From assembly GCF_029962605.1 (NCBI RefSeq), contig NZ_CP124750.1, positions 744,001 through 808,000 of the forward strand: DNA of 64,000 nucleotides, read 5' to 3'. This document shows, piece after piece, positions 46,680-59,438 of the stretch. The position numbers and the translations under genes were made by a program. Numbering within the stretch: position 1 is the first letter of the stretch; each line of letters starts with the position of its first letter. The notes beneath the pieces were generated by a model. It saw nothing but the letters and a program-made list of their open reading frames with translations. It did not search any database and was not told the DNA's origin. Origin of the DNA: Serratia sarumanii. Its GTDB lineage: Bacteria > Pseudomonadota > Gammaproteobacteria > Enterobacterales > Enterobacteriaceae.

Positions 46680-46708
46680 TTGTAGGTCAGGAGAGGTTCG
46701 GGTATACT
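46680..46708 (+). promoter_or_regulatory. Candidate pyrG promoter
   Basis: TTGTAG (46680-46685), 17-base spacer, TATACT (46703-46708), about 55 bases before pyrG. This is a good sigma-70 match. Confidence 0.6.
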
Positions 46709-46747
46709 ACTTTCCCGTCCTGGTTCTTCCATCGTCTTTAAACCTAA

Positions 46748-48400
<1,653 letters not shown>

Positions 48401-48412
48401 AATATTTGGTAG

Positions 48413-49777
<1,365 letters not shown>

Positions 49778-50075
49778 GTTCGACCGATTCGGTTGCTAAA
49801 TAAAAACCCGCCGCGGCGGGTTTTTTTATGTTTTAAATTCGTGATGAATGTCAGTCTAATAATAAGTTTTTTATTGAAAACGTGGTCCTATTTAACCCGA
49901 TAATTTTATTAAAGATAGTGACTGTGTTTATTTTATATTCCATTTTTATTTGCTTTATAATTATTCGTTACTAGACTGCCAATGAGGCAGTTTATTTCTC
50001 GCCGTTCTGCCGTAGATCTTCATCCTCACTATGCCTTAATACTGCCGGCTTGCTGGCCGGTTGAGCGAGGGCTTG
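49778..50075. other. AT-rich gap between eno and the accessory block
   Basis: No supported gene. After the eno terminator (49,803-49,827) the next 200 bases are strikingly AT-rich compared with the rest of the window. They contain a small hairpin ACTGCC-AATGA-GGCAGT (49,975-49,991). This may hold the promoter of the SQR-like gene and marks the left edge of the accessory block. Confidence 0.6.
49803..49827 (+). terminator. Terminator after eno
   Basis: AAAACCCGCC-GC-GGCGGGTTTT followed by further T: a strong intrinsic terminator. Confidence 0.88.
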
Positions 50076-51266
50076 ATGCGACAGCGAATCGTCATTGTCG
50101 GCGGCGGAACCGGCGGCACCATCCTGGCCAATGTATTGGCCGAAAAATTGCACCGAGAAATTATTAATAATAAAGTCGAGTTATTAATGATATCGGATTC
50201 ACCGCTGCATTATTACAAACCGGCGTTTATGTATGTGGCGTTCAATACTTTTTTCAAACAGGAACTCACGCGCTCACAGCGGAGTTTATTGCGCCCTGAA
50301 ATACAATTCATTGTTGATAAAGCGGAATCTTTCGATTTAACACAGCGAAATATAGCCACGCAAAGCGGTAAAATTTATTCCTATGACTTCCTGGTCTTTG
50401 CTACCGGCTGCGTCCCCTGGCCGGAGCGTATCGAAGGGCTGGCGCAGGCGGGCGATCATTTTTACCAGTATCAGGCCGCCAGGCGGTTGGCGCAAAAACT
50501 GGCGACTATCGAGAAAGGGCGTATCTTCATCACCGTTTCCTTCCCTGAAACCCCCAACGTGCCCCACCAGTGCGGCATCGCGCCGATCGAAACCACCTTG
50601 ATGCTGGATGACTACCTGCGGCGGCGCGGCGTGCGTAAGGCGGTGGAGATCGTTTATACCTATCCGACTATTTCCCAATTGCTGCGCAACTGCCTGTTTT
50701 TGCAGCGCCCGACCGGCAAAGCGCTGCCCGCCATTTTTGCCGCGCGCGATATCCGTCACCAGCGCGGTTTTACCCTCAGCCGGGTGGACGCACAGCGCAA
50801 CATCGCCTATTCCGCCGAGGGGGAGGAACAGCCGTTTGACATCCTGATGGCCACGCCGCCGATCCGGGCGGTGGAAGCGGTGCGCAACACCGGCCTGAGC
50901 GATATTCAAAACGGCGAGGGGTGGTTGCCGACCGATCACCAAACGCTGCAGGTGTACGGCCAGCAGGGCGTATACGTGATAGGCGATACCGTGGATCTGC
51001 CGGTCAGCAAGGCAGGCGGTTCTTGCCACAATCAGGCGCCGGTGATCGCCGACAACATCGTGGCGGAAATACGGCTGGGGCAAACGGTCAGCCATTACGA
51101 CGGCAAGGTGCAGGCGGTCGCGCAAATGGGGCTGAATGCCGGCATGCCGCTGGTGTACGACTACCGTCACGACGTGCTGCCGACCCCGGCCACCAAGGTG
51201 GGCGGCATGCTGCGAAACGGTTTTAACCGCGGTCTGTATTGGGCCACGGTAAGGGGGCTGATATGA
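50076..51266 (+). CDS. Sulfide:quinone oxidoreductase-like flavoprotein
   Basis: 396 aa FAD/NAD(P)-type oxidoreductase. An N-terminal dinucleotide loop IVIVGGGTGGTILANVL (residues 5-21) is followed by a second Rossmann segment and a C-terminal FAD contact VYVIGDTVDLPVSKAGG (299-315). C166 in HQCGIAPIE and C317 in GGSCHNQAP lie where the SQR/flavocytochrome-c-sulfide-dehydrogenase family keeps redox cysteines, so sulfide oxidation to the quinone pool is the best guess. I start at ATG 50076 with GCGAGGG upstream; a TTG 15 bases earlier is possible. The first third (to about 50,380) is much more AT-rich than the rest. The stop overlaps the DUF1641 gene (ATGA). Confidence 0.75.
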   Translation: MRQRIVIVGGGTGGTILANVLAEKLHREIINNKVELLMISDSPLHYYKPAFMYVAFNTFFKQELTRSQRSLLRPEIQFIVDKAESFDLTQRNIATQSGKIYSYDFLVFATGCVPWPERIEGLAQAGDHFYQYQAARRLAQKLATIEKGRIFITVSFPETPNVPHQCGIAPIETTLMLDDYLRRRGVRKAVEIVYTYPTISQLLRNCLFLQRPTGKALPAIFAARDIRHQRGFTLSRVDAQRNIAYSAEGEEQPFDILMATPPIRAVEAVRNTGLSDIQNGEGWLPTDHQTLQVYGQQGVYVIGDTVDLPVSKAGGSCHNQAPVIADNIVAEIRLGQTVSHYDGKVQAVAQMGLNAGMPLVYDYRHDVLPTPATKVGGMLRNGFNRGLYWATVRGLI

Positions 51267-51658
51267 CGGAAAGCACGGTGCATGGTGATGAACTCCAATC
51301 GCTGGCGGGCTTGCTGGAAAAACTGCGGCCGCTGCTGGCCGGCGGGCGGCTGGACAACGTGGTCGATCTGCTATCGTTGCTGTCGGACGTAGTGGATATC
51401 GTCGACAACGCGCTGGTGGAAAAACTGGCCGGCGTATTCGAAGGGCTGGTTACGGTCGGTTGGGAGGGAGGGACTGCGTTGAAGATGGCGCACAGCGAGC
51501 TGCAATTGAACCCGCCGCCCGCCAATTTTCGTGCGGCTTACGCCTTGCTGAAGCAGCCGGACACCCTGCTGGGCGTCATGCTGCTGCTGCGCACTCTGCA
51601 AATTATCGGGCGGCGTACACGGGATGGCGCGTTGCCGCCGGATGCTTCCGATGAATAA
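51263..51658 (+). CDS. DUF1641 protein, partner of the SQR-like enzyme
   Basis: 131 aa. The stretch LDNVVDLLSLLSDVVDIVDNALVEKLAGVFEG fits DUF1641, a small helical family often encoded next to SQR-like or formate-dehydrogenase-like flavoproteins. Function unknown. The later part (about residues 95-115) repeats an amphipathic pattern that may touch membrane or partner. The ATG overlaps the upstream stop (ATGA), a strong sign that the two products work together. Confidence 0.7.
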   Translation: MTESTVHGDELQSLAGLLEKLRPLLAGGRLDNVVDLLSLLSDVVDIVDNALVEKLAGVFEGLVTVGWEGGTALKMAHSELQLNPPPANFRAAYALLKQPDTLLGVMLLLRTLQIIGRRTRDGALPPDASDE

Positions 51659-51694
51659 TTGAATCGGCTTCGTTCACTCAGATAAGGAGTCGTT

Positions 51695-52889
51695 ATGTCC
51701 GGCAAACTTGACCATGCCTTCGCTACCCGCGCTATTCATTATGGCTACGATCCTCAGCAGCATCAGGGGGCGCTGAGCCCGCCGGTGTTTATGAGCTCCA
51801 CTTTTACCTTTCCCACGGCGGAATATGGCGGCGCTTGCTTTGCAGGCACCGAACCGGGGTATTTCTATTCACGTATCGCCAACCCGACGCTGAATCTGCT
51901 GGAGCAGCGCATCGCCAACCTCGAAGAGGGGGAAGCGGCGGTGGCGTTCTCTTCCGGCATGGGGGCGATCACCGCCTGTTGCTGGACGTTGCTCAGCCCG
52001 GGCGATGAGCTGATCGTCGATGAAACGGTGTATGGGTGCACCTTCAGCTATTTTCATCACGGTCTGGCGCGCTTTGGCGTCAAGATAACCCATGTTGATC
52101 TGACCCGGCCGGAGCGGCTGGCCGCCGCGATCGGTAGGCGCACCCGGCTGGTGTATTGCGAAACCCCGGCCAACCCCAACATGCGACTGATCGATATCGC
52201 CGCAGTGGCGGAGATTGCACACCGGCATCAGGCGTTGCTGCTGGTGGACAACACCTACTGTACGCCGTACCTGCAGCGGCCAGCTGACGCTGGGCGCCGA
52301 CATCGTGGTGCACTCGGCCACCAAGTACCTCGGCGGCCACGGCGATCTGCTGGCCGGGCTGGCGGTGACGAGCGAGGCGCTGGCGCAGACGATCCGGCTT
52401 GAGGGGCTGAAGGACATGAACGGGGCAGTGCTGTCGGCGCAGGATGCTGCGCTGGTACTGCGCGGTTTGAAAACCTTGCCGCTGCGCATGGATCGTCATT
52501 GCGATAACGCGCAGCGTCTGGCGGAGATGTTGGCGGAGCATCCTGCGGTCGAGCGGGTGTATTATCCCGGCCTGGCGAACTTCCCGCAGCATGCGTTGGC
52601 GCAGCGGCAAATGGCGCGCCCCGGCGGCATGCTGGCGTTTGAACTGCGGGGCGGCATGAGTGCAGGGATTCGCTTCCTCAATGTGCTGCAGCTCATCTTG
52701 CGCGCGGTCAGCCTGGGCGATTGCGAAAGCCTGGCGCAACACCCGGCCAGCATGACGCACTCGGCCTACAGCCCCGAAGAGCGGCGGCGCCATCATATCA
52801 GCGAGGGATTGGTGCGGTTGTCCGCCGGGCTGGAGGCGTTTGACGACTTGCAGGCGGATGTCCTGCAAGCATTGGCGCAGGCGCATTAA
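51695..52889 (+). pseudogene. megL: Methionine gamma-lyase, interrupted by a one-base frameshift
   Basis: PLP enzyme of the Cys/Met metabolism family. Residues 1-196 are read from ATG 51695 (AAGGAG upstream), with Y58/R60 (YSRIANPT) and YGCTF with C115, the cysteine typical of methionine gamma-lyase. At 52,280-52,283 CGGCCAGCTG has one extra base: removing A52282 restores QRPLTLGADIVVHSATKYLGGHG with the PLP lysine (K210) in the next frame, to a stop at 52889. The restored protein would be 397 aa, the normal family length. As written, the product ends at 52402 without the lysine. A sequencing error is possible. Its reaction is methionine to methanethiol, 2-oxobutyrate and ammonia. Confidence 0.85.
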
Positions 52890-52911
52890 AAAACCCGCCG
52901 CAGCGGGTTTT
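52889..52911. terminator. Bidirectional terminator, megL / permease
   Basis: AAACCCGC-CGCA-GCGGGTTT with A-rich sequence before and T after. On the minus strand it ends in TTTTTT, which suits the permease gene. Confidence 0.8.
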
Positions 52912-52925
52912 ATCAGAAGCGAGCG

Positions 52926-54320
52926 TTACATCTGCTGCGTTGCCGCGGTCACCGGCGAACCCCCGCCTTTCTTGCGCACCCACAGCCAGTAAGCCACGGT
53001 GAGTAAAGCGATCCACACCAGCCCGACGTACAGCGCGATGCGGCTCTCTTCGAAGTAGCCGAGCAGGCCGATGACGAATGCCATAAAGGCGGTCGCCAAT
53101 GCCGGCGCCACCGGCCACCACGGCACCGGGAAGCTCAACTGACGAGTTTCTTCCGGCGACAGCGTGCGGCGCATGACGATCTGCGACAGCAGGATCATCA
53201 GCCACACCCAGACGGTGGCGAAGGTGGCGATCGAGGCGATGATCATGAAGACCTTCTCCGGGATCAGGTAGTTGAGCACCACCGCCAGCAGCAGGGCGAC
53301 CGACATCACCAGCACCGTCATCCACGGCACGCCGCTGGCGGTCAGTTTGGTGAAGCTGCGCGGCGCCTGGCCGTCCTGCGCCATGCCGTACATCATGCGG
53401 CCGGCGCCGAAGATGTCGCTGTTGATGGCCGAGATGGCGGCGGTGATCACCACCACGTTCAGCACGTTGGCGGCGGAGCTGATGCCGAGGTTGCTGAAGA
53501 TCTCAACGAATGGGCTGCCGTTCTGGCCGATGCTGTTCCACGGGTAGATCGCCATCAGCACCGTCAGCGTCAGCACGTAAAACAGCAGGATGCGCACCGG
53601 CACGGCGTTGATCGCTTTCGGCAGCACTTTGGCGGGGTCTTTCGCCTCGCTGGCGGTAATGCCGATGATCTCGATGCCGCCGAAGGCGAACATCACCACC
53701 GCCAATGACGCGACCACGCCGCCGATGCCGTTAGGCATAAAGCCGCCGTGCTGCCACAGGTTACTGATACCGGTAGCGTGCTGGGCTTGGCCGAAGCCGA
53801 ACAGCATCACCGCCGCGCCGCCGACGATCATCGCCACGATGGCGGCGACCTTGACCAGCGACAGCCAGAACTCCAGCTCACCGAACACCTTGACGCTGCA
53901 CAAATTGAGCGCGCCGATAAACAGAATGATGCTGAGCACCCAGACCCACTGGGCGACGTCCGGGAACCACAGCCCCATATAAATGCCGAAGGCGGTGACG
54001 TCCGCCAGGGCGACGATCACCATTTCGAAGGTGTAGGTCCAACCGGTGAGGAACCCGGCCAGCGGGCCGAGATAGTGGCTGGCGTAGTGGCCGAACGAGC
54101 CGGAAACCGGCTGGTGCACCGCCATTTCACCCAGCGCGCGCATCACCATGAACACCGCCGCGCCGCCCACCAGGTAGGCCAGCAGCACGGCCGGGCCGGC
54201 CAGCTGGATGGCGCCGGCGGAGCCGTAGAACAGGCCGGTGCCGATCGCCGAGCCGAGAGCCATGAAACGGATGTGCCGCGCGTTTAGTCCGCGTCTGAGT
54301 TGTGTTGTTTCGTTACGCAT
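52926..54320 (-). CDS. Amino acid permease, ProY/HutT-like
   Basis: 464 aa APC-family transporter with about twelve membrane helices. It begins [28 protein letters not shown], the APC entry signature. Overall sequence resembles E. coli ProY (cryptic proline permease), but position beside hutH-hutU suggests histidine as substrate (HutT role). I start at ATG 54320 with GGGAAG upstream; the frame is open further, without a site. It is about 100 bases downstream of hutH on the same strand. Confidence 0.82.
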   Translation of the reverse strand: MRNETTQLRRGLNARHIRFMALGSAIGTGLFYGSAGAIQLAGPAVLLAYLVGGAAVFMVMRALGEMAVHQPVSGSFGHYASHYLGPLAGFLTGWTYTFEMVIVALADVTAFGIYMGLWFPDVAQWVWVLSIILFIGALNLCSVKVFGELEFWLSLVKVAAIVAMIVGGAAVMLFGFGQAQHATGISNLWQHGGFMPNGIGGVVASLAVVMFAFGGIEIIGITASEAKDPAKVLPKAINAVPVRILLFYVLTLTVLMAIYPWNSIGQNGSPFVEIFSNLGISSAANVLNVVVITAAISAINSDIFGAGRMMYGMAQDGQAPRSFTKLTASGVPWMTVLVMSVALLLAVVLNYLIPEKVFMIIASIATFATVWVWLMILLSQIVMRRTLSPEETRQLSFPVPWWPVAPALATAFMAFVIGLLGYFEESRIALYVGLVWIALLTVAYWLWVRKKGGGSPVTAATQQM

Positions 54321-54422
54321 GTTGCTTCCCGTTAAGTGTTTGCCGAACAGGCACGCGCTGCCCGCGCCGGGTGGAACGCACCCGGCGGGGCAGAACAAAC
54401 TGCGTGATTCAGTGTGTGATGA

Positions 54423-55958
54423 TTATGCCTGGCTAGGCAGCAGCGCCGCAGGCAGCAGCGATGTCAGGTGACCGGCCGCCAAGAGTTGGCTGGCGGCTTC
54501 AATGTCGGGGGCGAAGAAACGATCCTTGTCGTAGAAACTGACATGCTCGCGCAGCAGACGGCGCGCCTGCTCCAGACCTTCCGAGGTCTTCAGGCCGTTG
54601 CGGAAATCCAGGCCCTGACAGGCGGCCAGCCATTCGACCGCCAGAATGCCGCGCACGTTGTCCGCCATGATCCACAGGCGGCGACCGGCGGCCGGCGCCA
54701 TGGAAACGTGGTCTTCCTGGTTGGCGGAGGTCGGAATGCTGTCGACGCTCGACGGGTGCGCCAGCGCTTTGTTTTCGCTGGCCAGCGCCGCGGCGGTCAC
54801 CTGGGCGATCATGAAGCCGGAGTTCACGCCGCCGTTTTCCACCAGGAACGGTGGCAGTTGCGACATGTGCTTGTCCATCATCAGCGAGATGCGGCGCTCG
54901 GACAGCGAACCGATTTCGGCGAACGCCAGCGCCAGGTTATCGGCGGCCATCGCCACCGGCTCGGCGTGGAAGTTGCCGCCGGACAGCACGTCGCCCTGTT
55001 CGGCGAACACCAGCGGGTTATCCGAGACGGCGTTGGCTTCAATTTCCAGCACCTCGGCGGCCTGGCGGATCTGCGTCAGGCAGGCGCCCATCACCTGCGG
55101 CTGGCAGCGCAGGGAGTAAGGATCCTGCACTTTTTCGCAGTTGCGATGCGAGTCGGAGACTTCGCTGCGCGCGCCGAGCAGGTGGCGGTAGGCGAGGGCG
55201 GCGTCGATCTGGCCGCGCTGGCCGCGCACCTCGTGGATGCGCGCATCGAACGGGCTGCGAGAGCCCAGCGCCGCTTCCACCGTCAGGCTGCCCGCCACGG
55301 TCGCGGCGGCGAACAGATCTTCGGCATCGAACAGGCCGCGCAGCGCGAAGGCGGCGGAGACCTGGGTGCCGTTCAGCAGCGCCAGGCCCTCTTTCGCCGC
55401 CAGCGTCAGCGGTTTCAGGCCGGCCTTGGCCAGCGCTTCAGTCGCCGGCAGCCATTGGCCCTGATGGCGCGCCTGGCCTTCGCCCAGCAGCACCAGGCTC
55501 ATGTGCGCCAGCGGTGCCAGGTCGCCGGAGGCGCCGACGGAGCCTTTCAGCGGAATATGCGGATACACTTCGGCGTTGACCAGCGCGATCAGCGCCTGAA
55601 TGACTTCCAGACGAATGCCGGAGAAGCCGCGCGACAGGCTGTTGATCTTCAGCACCATGATCAGGCGCACCAGGTTATCGTCGGTCGGCTCGCCCACGCC
55701 GGCGGCGTGCGACAGCACGATCGAACGCTGCAGGTTTTCCAGATCGTCGCGGGCGATGCGCGTCGAAGCCAGCAGGCCAAACCCGGTATTGATGCCGTAA
55801 GTGGTGCGGTTTTCTTCAACGATGCGTTCCACGCAGGCCACGCTCTGCTGGATTGGCGCGTAGGCGTTGTCGTCCAGCGTCAGCGTCACCGGGTGTTGAT
55901 AGACGTCGCGTAGCTGGGCCAGCGTCAGTTTGCCCGGGCGAATAGTCAGCGCTTTCAT
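54423..55958 (-). CDS. hutH: Histidine ammonia-lyase HutH
   Basis: 511 aa cytoplasmic lyase that converts histidine to trans-urocanate. The MIO prosthetic group forms from A143-S144-G145 in [15 protein letters not shown]54 in [10 protein letters not shown] is the usual catalytic base. Length matches the family. The start overlaps the hutU stop (ATGA), so the order of transcription is hutU-hutH. Confidence 0.98.
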   Translation of the reverse strand: MKALTIRPGKLTLAQLRDVYQHPVTLTLDDNAYAPIQQSVACVERIVEENRTTYGINTGFGLLASTRIARDDLENLQRSIVLSHAAGVGEPTDDNLVRLIMVLKINSLSRGFSGIRLEVIQALIALVNAEVYPHIPLKGSVGASGDLAPLAHMSLVLLGEGQARHQGQWLPATEALAKAGLKPLTLAAKEGLALLNGTQVSAAFALRGLFDAEDLFAAATVAGSLTVEAALGSRSPFDARIHEVRGQRGQIDAALAYRHLLGARSEVSDSHRNCEKVQDPYSLRCQPQVMGACLTQIRQAAEVLEIEANAVSDNPLVFAEQGDVLSGGNFHAEPVAMAADNLALAFAEIGSLSERRISLMMDKHMSQLPPFLVENGGVNSGFMIAQVTAAALASENKALAHPSSVDSIPTSANQEDHVSMAPAAGRRLWIMADNVRGILAVEWLAACQGLDFRNGLKTSEGLEQARRLLREHVSFYDKDRFFAPDIEAASQLLAAGHLTSLLPAALLPSQA

Positions 55959-57646
55959 GCTTTTTCTCCTTGGGTCGCGGCAACCATCGGCAGATTCAGG
56001 CCTTGCTCGCGGGCGCAGTCGATAGCGATATCGTAACCGGCGTCGGCGTGACGCATGACCCCGGTAGCCGGGTCATTGTGCAGGACGCGGGCGATGCGCT
56101 CGGCGGCTTCGTTGGTGCCGTCGCAGACGATCACCATGCCGGAGTGTTGGGAGAAGCCCATGCCGACGCCGCCGCCGTGGTGCAGGGAAACCCAGGTGGC
56201 GCCGCTGGCGGTGTTCAGCAGGGCGTTGAGCAACGGCCAGTCGGAAACCGCATCGGAGCCGTCTTTCATCGCTTCGGTTTCACGGTTCGGGCTGGAAACG
56301 GAGCCGGAATCCAGGTGGTCGCGGCCGATGACGATCGGGGCGGACAGTTCGCCCCGGCGCACCATTTCGTTGAACGCCAGGCCCAGCTTGGCGCGCTGGC
56401 CGAGGCCAACCCAGCAGATGCGCGCCGGCAGACCCTGGAAGCTGATGCGCTCGCGCGCCATGTCCAGCCAGCGGTGCAGGTGTTCGTCATCCGGGATCAG
56501 CTCTTTCACCATGGCGTCGGTTTTGTAGATGTCCTGCGGATCGCCGGACAGCGCCGCCCAGCGGAATGGCCCGATGCCGCGGCAGAACAGCGGACGGATG
56601 TAGGCTGGCACGAAGCCCGGGAAGTCGAAGGCGTTGTCGACGCCGGTTTCTTTCGCCATCTGGCGAATGTTGTTGCCGTAGTCGAAGGTCGGCACGCCCA
56701 TCTGCTGGAAGGCCAGCATGGCTTTGACGTGATCGGCCATCGACTGCTTGGCGGCGGCGACCACTTTGGCCGGCTCGGTCTGGGCGCGCTGGCGATATTC
56801 CTCCCAGCTCCAGCCTTTCGGCAGGTAGCCGTTCAGCGGATCGTGGGCGCTGGTCTGATCGGTGACCATGTCCGGGCGCACACCGCGGCGAACCAGCTCA
56901 GGCAGGATTTCCGCCGCGTTGCCGCACAGGGCGATGGAGATGGCTTTGCCTTCTGAGGTGTATTTCTTGATGCGGGCCAGCGCGTCGTCCAGATCTTTGG
57001 CCTGCTCATCGACGTAGCGGGTTTTCAGACGGAAATCGATGCGGCTCTGCTGACATTCGATGTTCAGCGAGCAGGCGCCCGCCAGCGTCGCGGCCAGCGG
57101 CTGCGCGCCGCCCATGCCGCCCAGACCGGCGGTCAGCACCCAGCGCCCCTGCAGGCTGCCGTCGTAATGCTGGCGGCCCGCTTCGACGAAGGTCTCATAG
57201 GTGCCCTGAACGATGCCCTGGCTGCCGATGTAGATCCAACTGCCGGCGGTCATCTGGCCGTACATGGCCAGGCCTTTGGCGTCCAGCTCGTTGAAGTGTT
57301 CCCAGGTTGCCCAGTGGGGCACCAGGTTGGAGTTGGCGATCAGCACGCGCGGTGCGTTGCTGTGGGTTTTGAAGACGCCGACCGGCTTGCCGGACTGCAC
57401 CAGCAGGGTTTCGTCTTCCTCCAGCGTTTTCAGCGTTTCGACGATCTTGTCGTAGCAATCCCAGTCGCGCGCGGCGCGGCCGATGCCGCCGTACACCACC
57501 AGCTCGTGTGGGTTCTCCGCAACTTCAGGATCGAGGTTGTTCATCAGCATGCGTAACGGCGCTTCGGTCAGCCAGCTTTTTGCGTTTAATTGTGTGCCGC
57601 GTGGCGCGCGTACATCGACATTGCGAACTTTGTTATTTGTAGTCAC
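55955..57646 (-). CDS. hutU: Urocanate hydratase HutU
   Basis: 563 aa NAD-dependent enzyme that hydrates urocanate to imidazolonepropionate. [19 protein letters not shown] (NAD loop) and the cysteine in [12 protein letters not shown] are present. I choose GTG 57646, because GAGGAA lies six bases upstream and it gives the family's normal N-terminus before VDVRAPRGT. An ATG 36 bases earlier lacks a site. hutI, hutG and hutC are not in the window. Confidence 0.96.
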   Translation of the reverse strand: MTTNNKVRNVDVRAPRGTQLNAKSWLTEAPLRMLMNNLDPEVAENPHELVVYGGIGRAARDWDCYDKIVETLKTLEEDETLLVQSGKPVGVFKTHSNAPRVLIANSNLVPHWATWEHFNELDAKGLAMYGQMTAGSWIYIGSQGIVQGTYETFVEAGRQHYDGSLQGRWVLTAGLGGMGGAQPLAATLAGACSLNIECQQSRIDFRLKTRYVDEQAKDLDDALARIKKYTSEGKAISIALCGNAAEILPELVRRGVRPDMVTDQTSAHDPLNGYLPKGWSWEEYRQRAQTEPAKVVAAAKQSMADHVKAMLAFQQMGVPTFDYGNNIRQMAKETGVDNAFDFPGFVPAYIRPLFCRGIGPFRWAALSGDPQDIYKTDAMVKELIPDDEHLHRWLDMARERISFQGLPARICWVGLGQRAKLGLAFNEMVRRGELSAPIVIGRDHLDSGSVSSPNRETEAMKDGSDAVSDWPLLNALLNTASGATWVSLHHGGGVGMGFSQHSGMVIVCDGTNEAAERIARVLHNDPATGVMRHADAGYDIAIDCAREQGLNLPMVAATQGEKA

Positions 57647-57733
57647 AGCAGTTTCCTCAAACAGTATCGGTGCAGATTCCATGCCGCGGTGGGGGATGAG
57701 TACCACGGCATAACAATGCGTAGGGTTTATTAA

Positions 57734-57762
57734 CATATACTTGTATGTACAAGCATATGCAA
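57734..57762 (-). promoter_or_regulatory. hutUH promoter with HutC-type operator
   Basis: On the minus strand TTGCAT (57762-57757), a 17-base spacer and TATATG (57739-57734) form a promoter. The spacer holds CTTGTATGTACAAG. Extended over 57,734-57,759 the palindrome has one mismatch in 12 pairs. An operator between -35 and -10 suits a repressor. HutC, a GntR-family regulator released by urocanate, is the expected protein. Confidence 0.75.
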
Positions 57763-57814
57763 CACTGACCAGTTGCCGCTTAAAAGTGGCATAAGAAAAA
57801 TTTATTTTCTTTTT

Positions 57815-57829
57815 ATATCAGTCTGATAT
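57815..57829. promoter_or_regulatory. ATA-N9-TAT palindrome upstream of hutU
   Basis: ATATCAG-T-CTGATAT is a perfect palindrome, centred roughly 95 bases before the inferred hutU transcription start. ATA-N9-TAT is the general form bound by NAC, the LysR-type nitrogen regulator that activates hut in Klebsiella. The inner bases do not match the fuller NAC consensus well. Confidence 0.4.
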
Positions 57830-57990
57830 GCGATTTTTTATCGCCGGCTTCATGTATGGAAAGCCGGAGAAAAGTGAGCTGTTCGGCAAAAATGAATTAA
57901 AAATGACTCATTTTTGGGCGGCTAGTCACAATATTTTTACAGACTGATTACAGTTGCGGCCAGGGGATAAACAAACCCTATCGCCGCAGG

Positions 57991-58019
57991 GGAAAAAGCC
58001 CGCCGTCGGTGGCGGGCTT
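57991..58019 (-). terminator. Terminator of the MFS transporter gene
   Basis: AAGCCCGCC-6 base loop-GGCGGGCTT (57996-58019), followed by TTTCCCC on the minus strand, just after the stop at 58027. Confidence 0.8.
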
Positions 58020-58026
58020 GCCAGGG

Positions 58027-59367
58027 TCAGGCCGCCGGTTGTAGCGTCGGTTTGCGGCTCATTTTGCATACCGTGGCGATGGCGGCGATCAGCGCCGGCA
58101 CGCACAGGAACATCAGGATGCTCTGCACCTCCCACTGCATCGCCAGCAGTTGGGCGCCCATCATGGTGCCGGCGACGCCGCCGAAGCGGCCGATGCCCTG
58201 CATCCAGGCGATGCCGGTGGCGCGGCTGTGGGTGGGGTAGAAGGTGGCCGCCAGCGTTTGCAGCCCGGACTGCGCGCCGTTCATGGTGACGCCCATCAGG
58301 AAGATGAAGGCGCCCAGCAGCACGATGTGTTTGTCCTCGGTCGCCATCGCCACGATCAGCAGGGCAGTGGCGACAAAGCCGCTCGAGACCACCTTATGCG
58401 CGTTCCAGCGATCCATCAGCCAGCCGGCCACCAGGATGCCGAGCGTGCCGCCGAAGGTGAACAGCGAGGTGAGCATCGCCGATTGCTCCAGCTGGTAACC
58501 CAGTCCCTGCATCAGGATCGGCATCCAGCTCAGCAAAACGTAGTAGATCACCAGCCCCATAAAGTAGGTCAGCCACAGCATCAGCGTGCCGAGCAGGTAA
58601 GGGCGGCTGAACAGCAGGCCGACGCTGGTCTTGGTGTGCGTAAGCTTCTCTTCGTACAGGTAAAAACGCGTCACGCCGTCCAGGCTCTGGCTGACGAAGC
58701 GCTGTGCGATGCGCTTGATCTTCGCCGCATCCTGCCCGCGGTTGACCATGTATTTGACTGATTCCGGCAGCAGCAGGATCAGCAAAACCGTCAACGCCAG
58801 CGGCGCAATGGCGCCGAGCAGCAGCACGCTGTGCCAGCCGTAGCTCGGGATCAGCCACGATGAAATGGCGCCGCCGCCGGCCGCGCCCAGCGGGAAACCG
58901 CAGTACATGGTGTTGATCGCCAGCGAACGGCAGCGCTGCGGCGCGTATTCGGAGATCAGCGTGATGGCGTTGGGCATCGCCGCTCCCAGCCCGAGGCCGG
59001 TGAGGAAACGCCACAGCGTCAGGCTATTGAGCGAGCCGGCGTAGGCGGTGGCCAGGCTCGACAGGCCGAAGAACAGACAGGAAAACACCAGCACGCGCTT
59101 GCGGCCGATGCGATCGGAGATTGGCCCGGCGATCAGCGCGCCGAGCGACAGCCCCAGCAGCGCGGCGCTCAGCACCGGCCCCAGATCCTGTTTGATGATG
59201 CCCCAGTCTTTGGCGACCGAGGGGGCGATATAGCCCATGGCGGCGGTATCGAAACCGTCGATGGCGAGGATCAGGAATCCGAGAATGATCAGGGTCCAGT
59301 GAAACAGCGAAAACTTGCTGTCGTCGATGGCCTGCTGAATGTTCAACTCGCTGGTGGAATGAGTCAT
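58027..59367 (-). CDS. MFS transporter, aromatic acid:H+ symporter type
   Basis: 446 aa, about twelve membrane helices. The loop after helix 2 reads GPISDRIGRKRVL, and helix 1 carries DGFDTAAMGY, both typical of the AAHS family (PcaK, BenK, MhpT). I start at ATG 59367 with AGAGGG upstream. Substrate cannot be read from sequence. The promoter carries the same TGTA-N2-TACA element as hutU, so urocanate, imidazolepropionate or another imidazole/aromatic acid is a reasonable guess. Confidence 0.82.
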   Translation of the reverse strand: MTHSTSELNIQQAIDDSKFSLFHWTLIILGFLILAIDGFDTAAMGYIAPSVAKDWGIIKQDLGPVLSAALLGLSLGALIAGPISDRIGRKRVLVFSCLFFGLSSLATAYAGSLNSLTLWRFLTGLGLGAAMPNAITLISEYAPQRCRSLAINTMYCGFPLGAAGGGAISSWLIPSYGWHSVLLLGAIAPLALTVLLILLLPESVKYMVNRGQDAAKIKRIAQRFVSQSLDGVTRFYLYEEKLTHTKTSVGLLFSRPYLLGTLMLWLTYFMGLVIYYVLLSWMPILMQGLGYQLEQSAMLTSLFTFGGTLGILVAGWLMDRWNAHKVVSSGFVATALLIVAMATEDKHIVLLGAFIFLMGVTMNGAQSGLQTLAATFYPTHSRATGIAWMQGIGRFGGVAGTMMGAQLLAMQWEVQSILMFLCVPALIAAIATVCKMSRKPTLQPAA

Positions 59368-59438
59368 GGCACCCTCTAAACGCAGATGTAGTCGTGATGG
59401 ATGGAACGTGGCCGAAACTGACGCTCGGCTTGTGTTTG

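Larger units (their letters stand above)
57647..57990. other. hutU upstream region (344 bases)
   Basis: No gene. It holds the hutU promoter and operator (57,734-57,762), an ATA-N9-TAT palindrome (57,815-57,829) and AT-rich sequence. The terminator of the MFS gene is at its far end. Confidence 0.7.

Noticed and set aside
49975..49991. CRISPR array
   Set aside because: Only one repeat-like hairpin; no second copy or spacer spacing nearby and no cas genes in the window.
49982..50167. 61-codon frame between eno and the SQR-like gene
   Set aside because: It lies partly in the SQR-like gene in another frame and shows no start signal or conserved motif.
52215..52889. Separate gene for the downstream half of methionine gamma-lyase
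   Set aside because: The first residues of this frame (before about 52,283) translate to an Arg/Thr/Trp-rich sequence out of frame with the family. Homology begins exactly where the upstream frame loses it, so it is one gene with a frameshift.
57647..57736. Longer N-terminus of HutU from upstream starts
   Set aside because: These starts lack ribosome-binding sites and would place the operator region close to or inside the coding sequence. GTG 57646 has GAGGAA upstream and fits the family.
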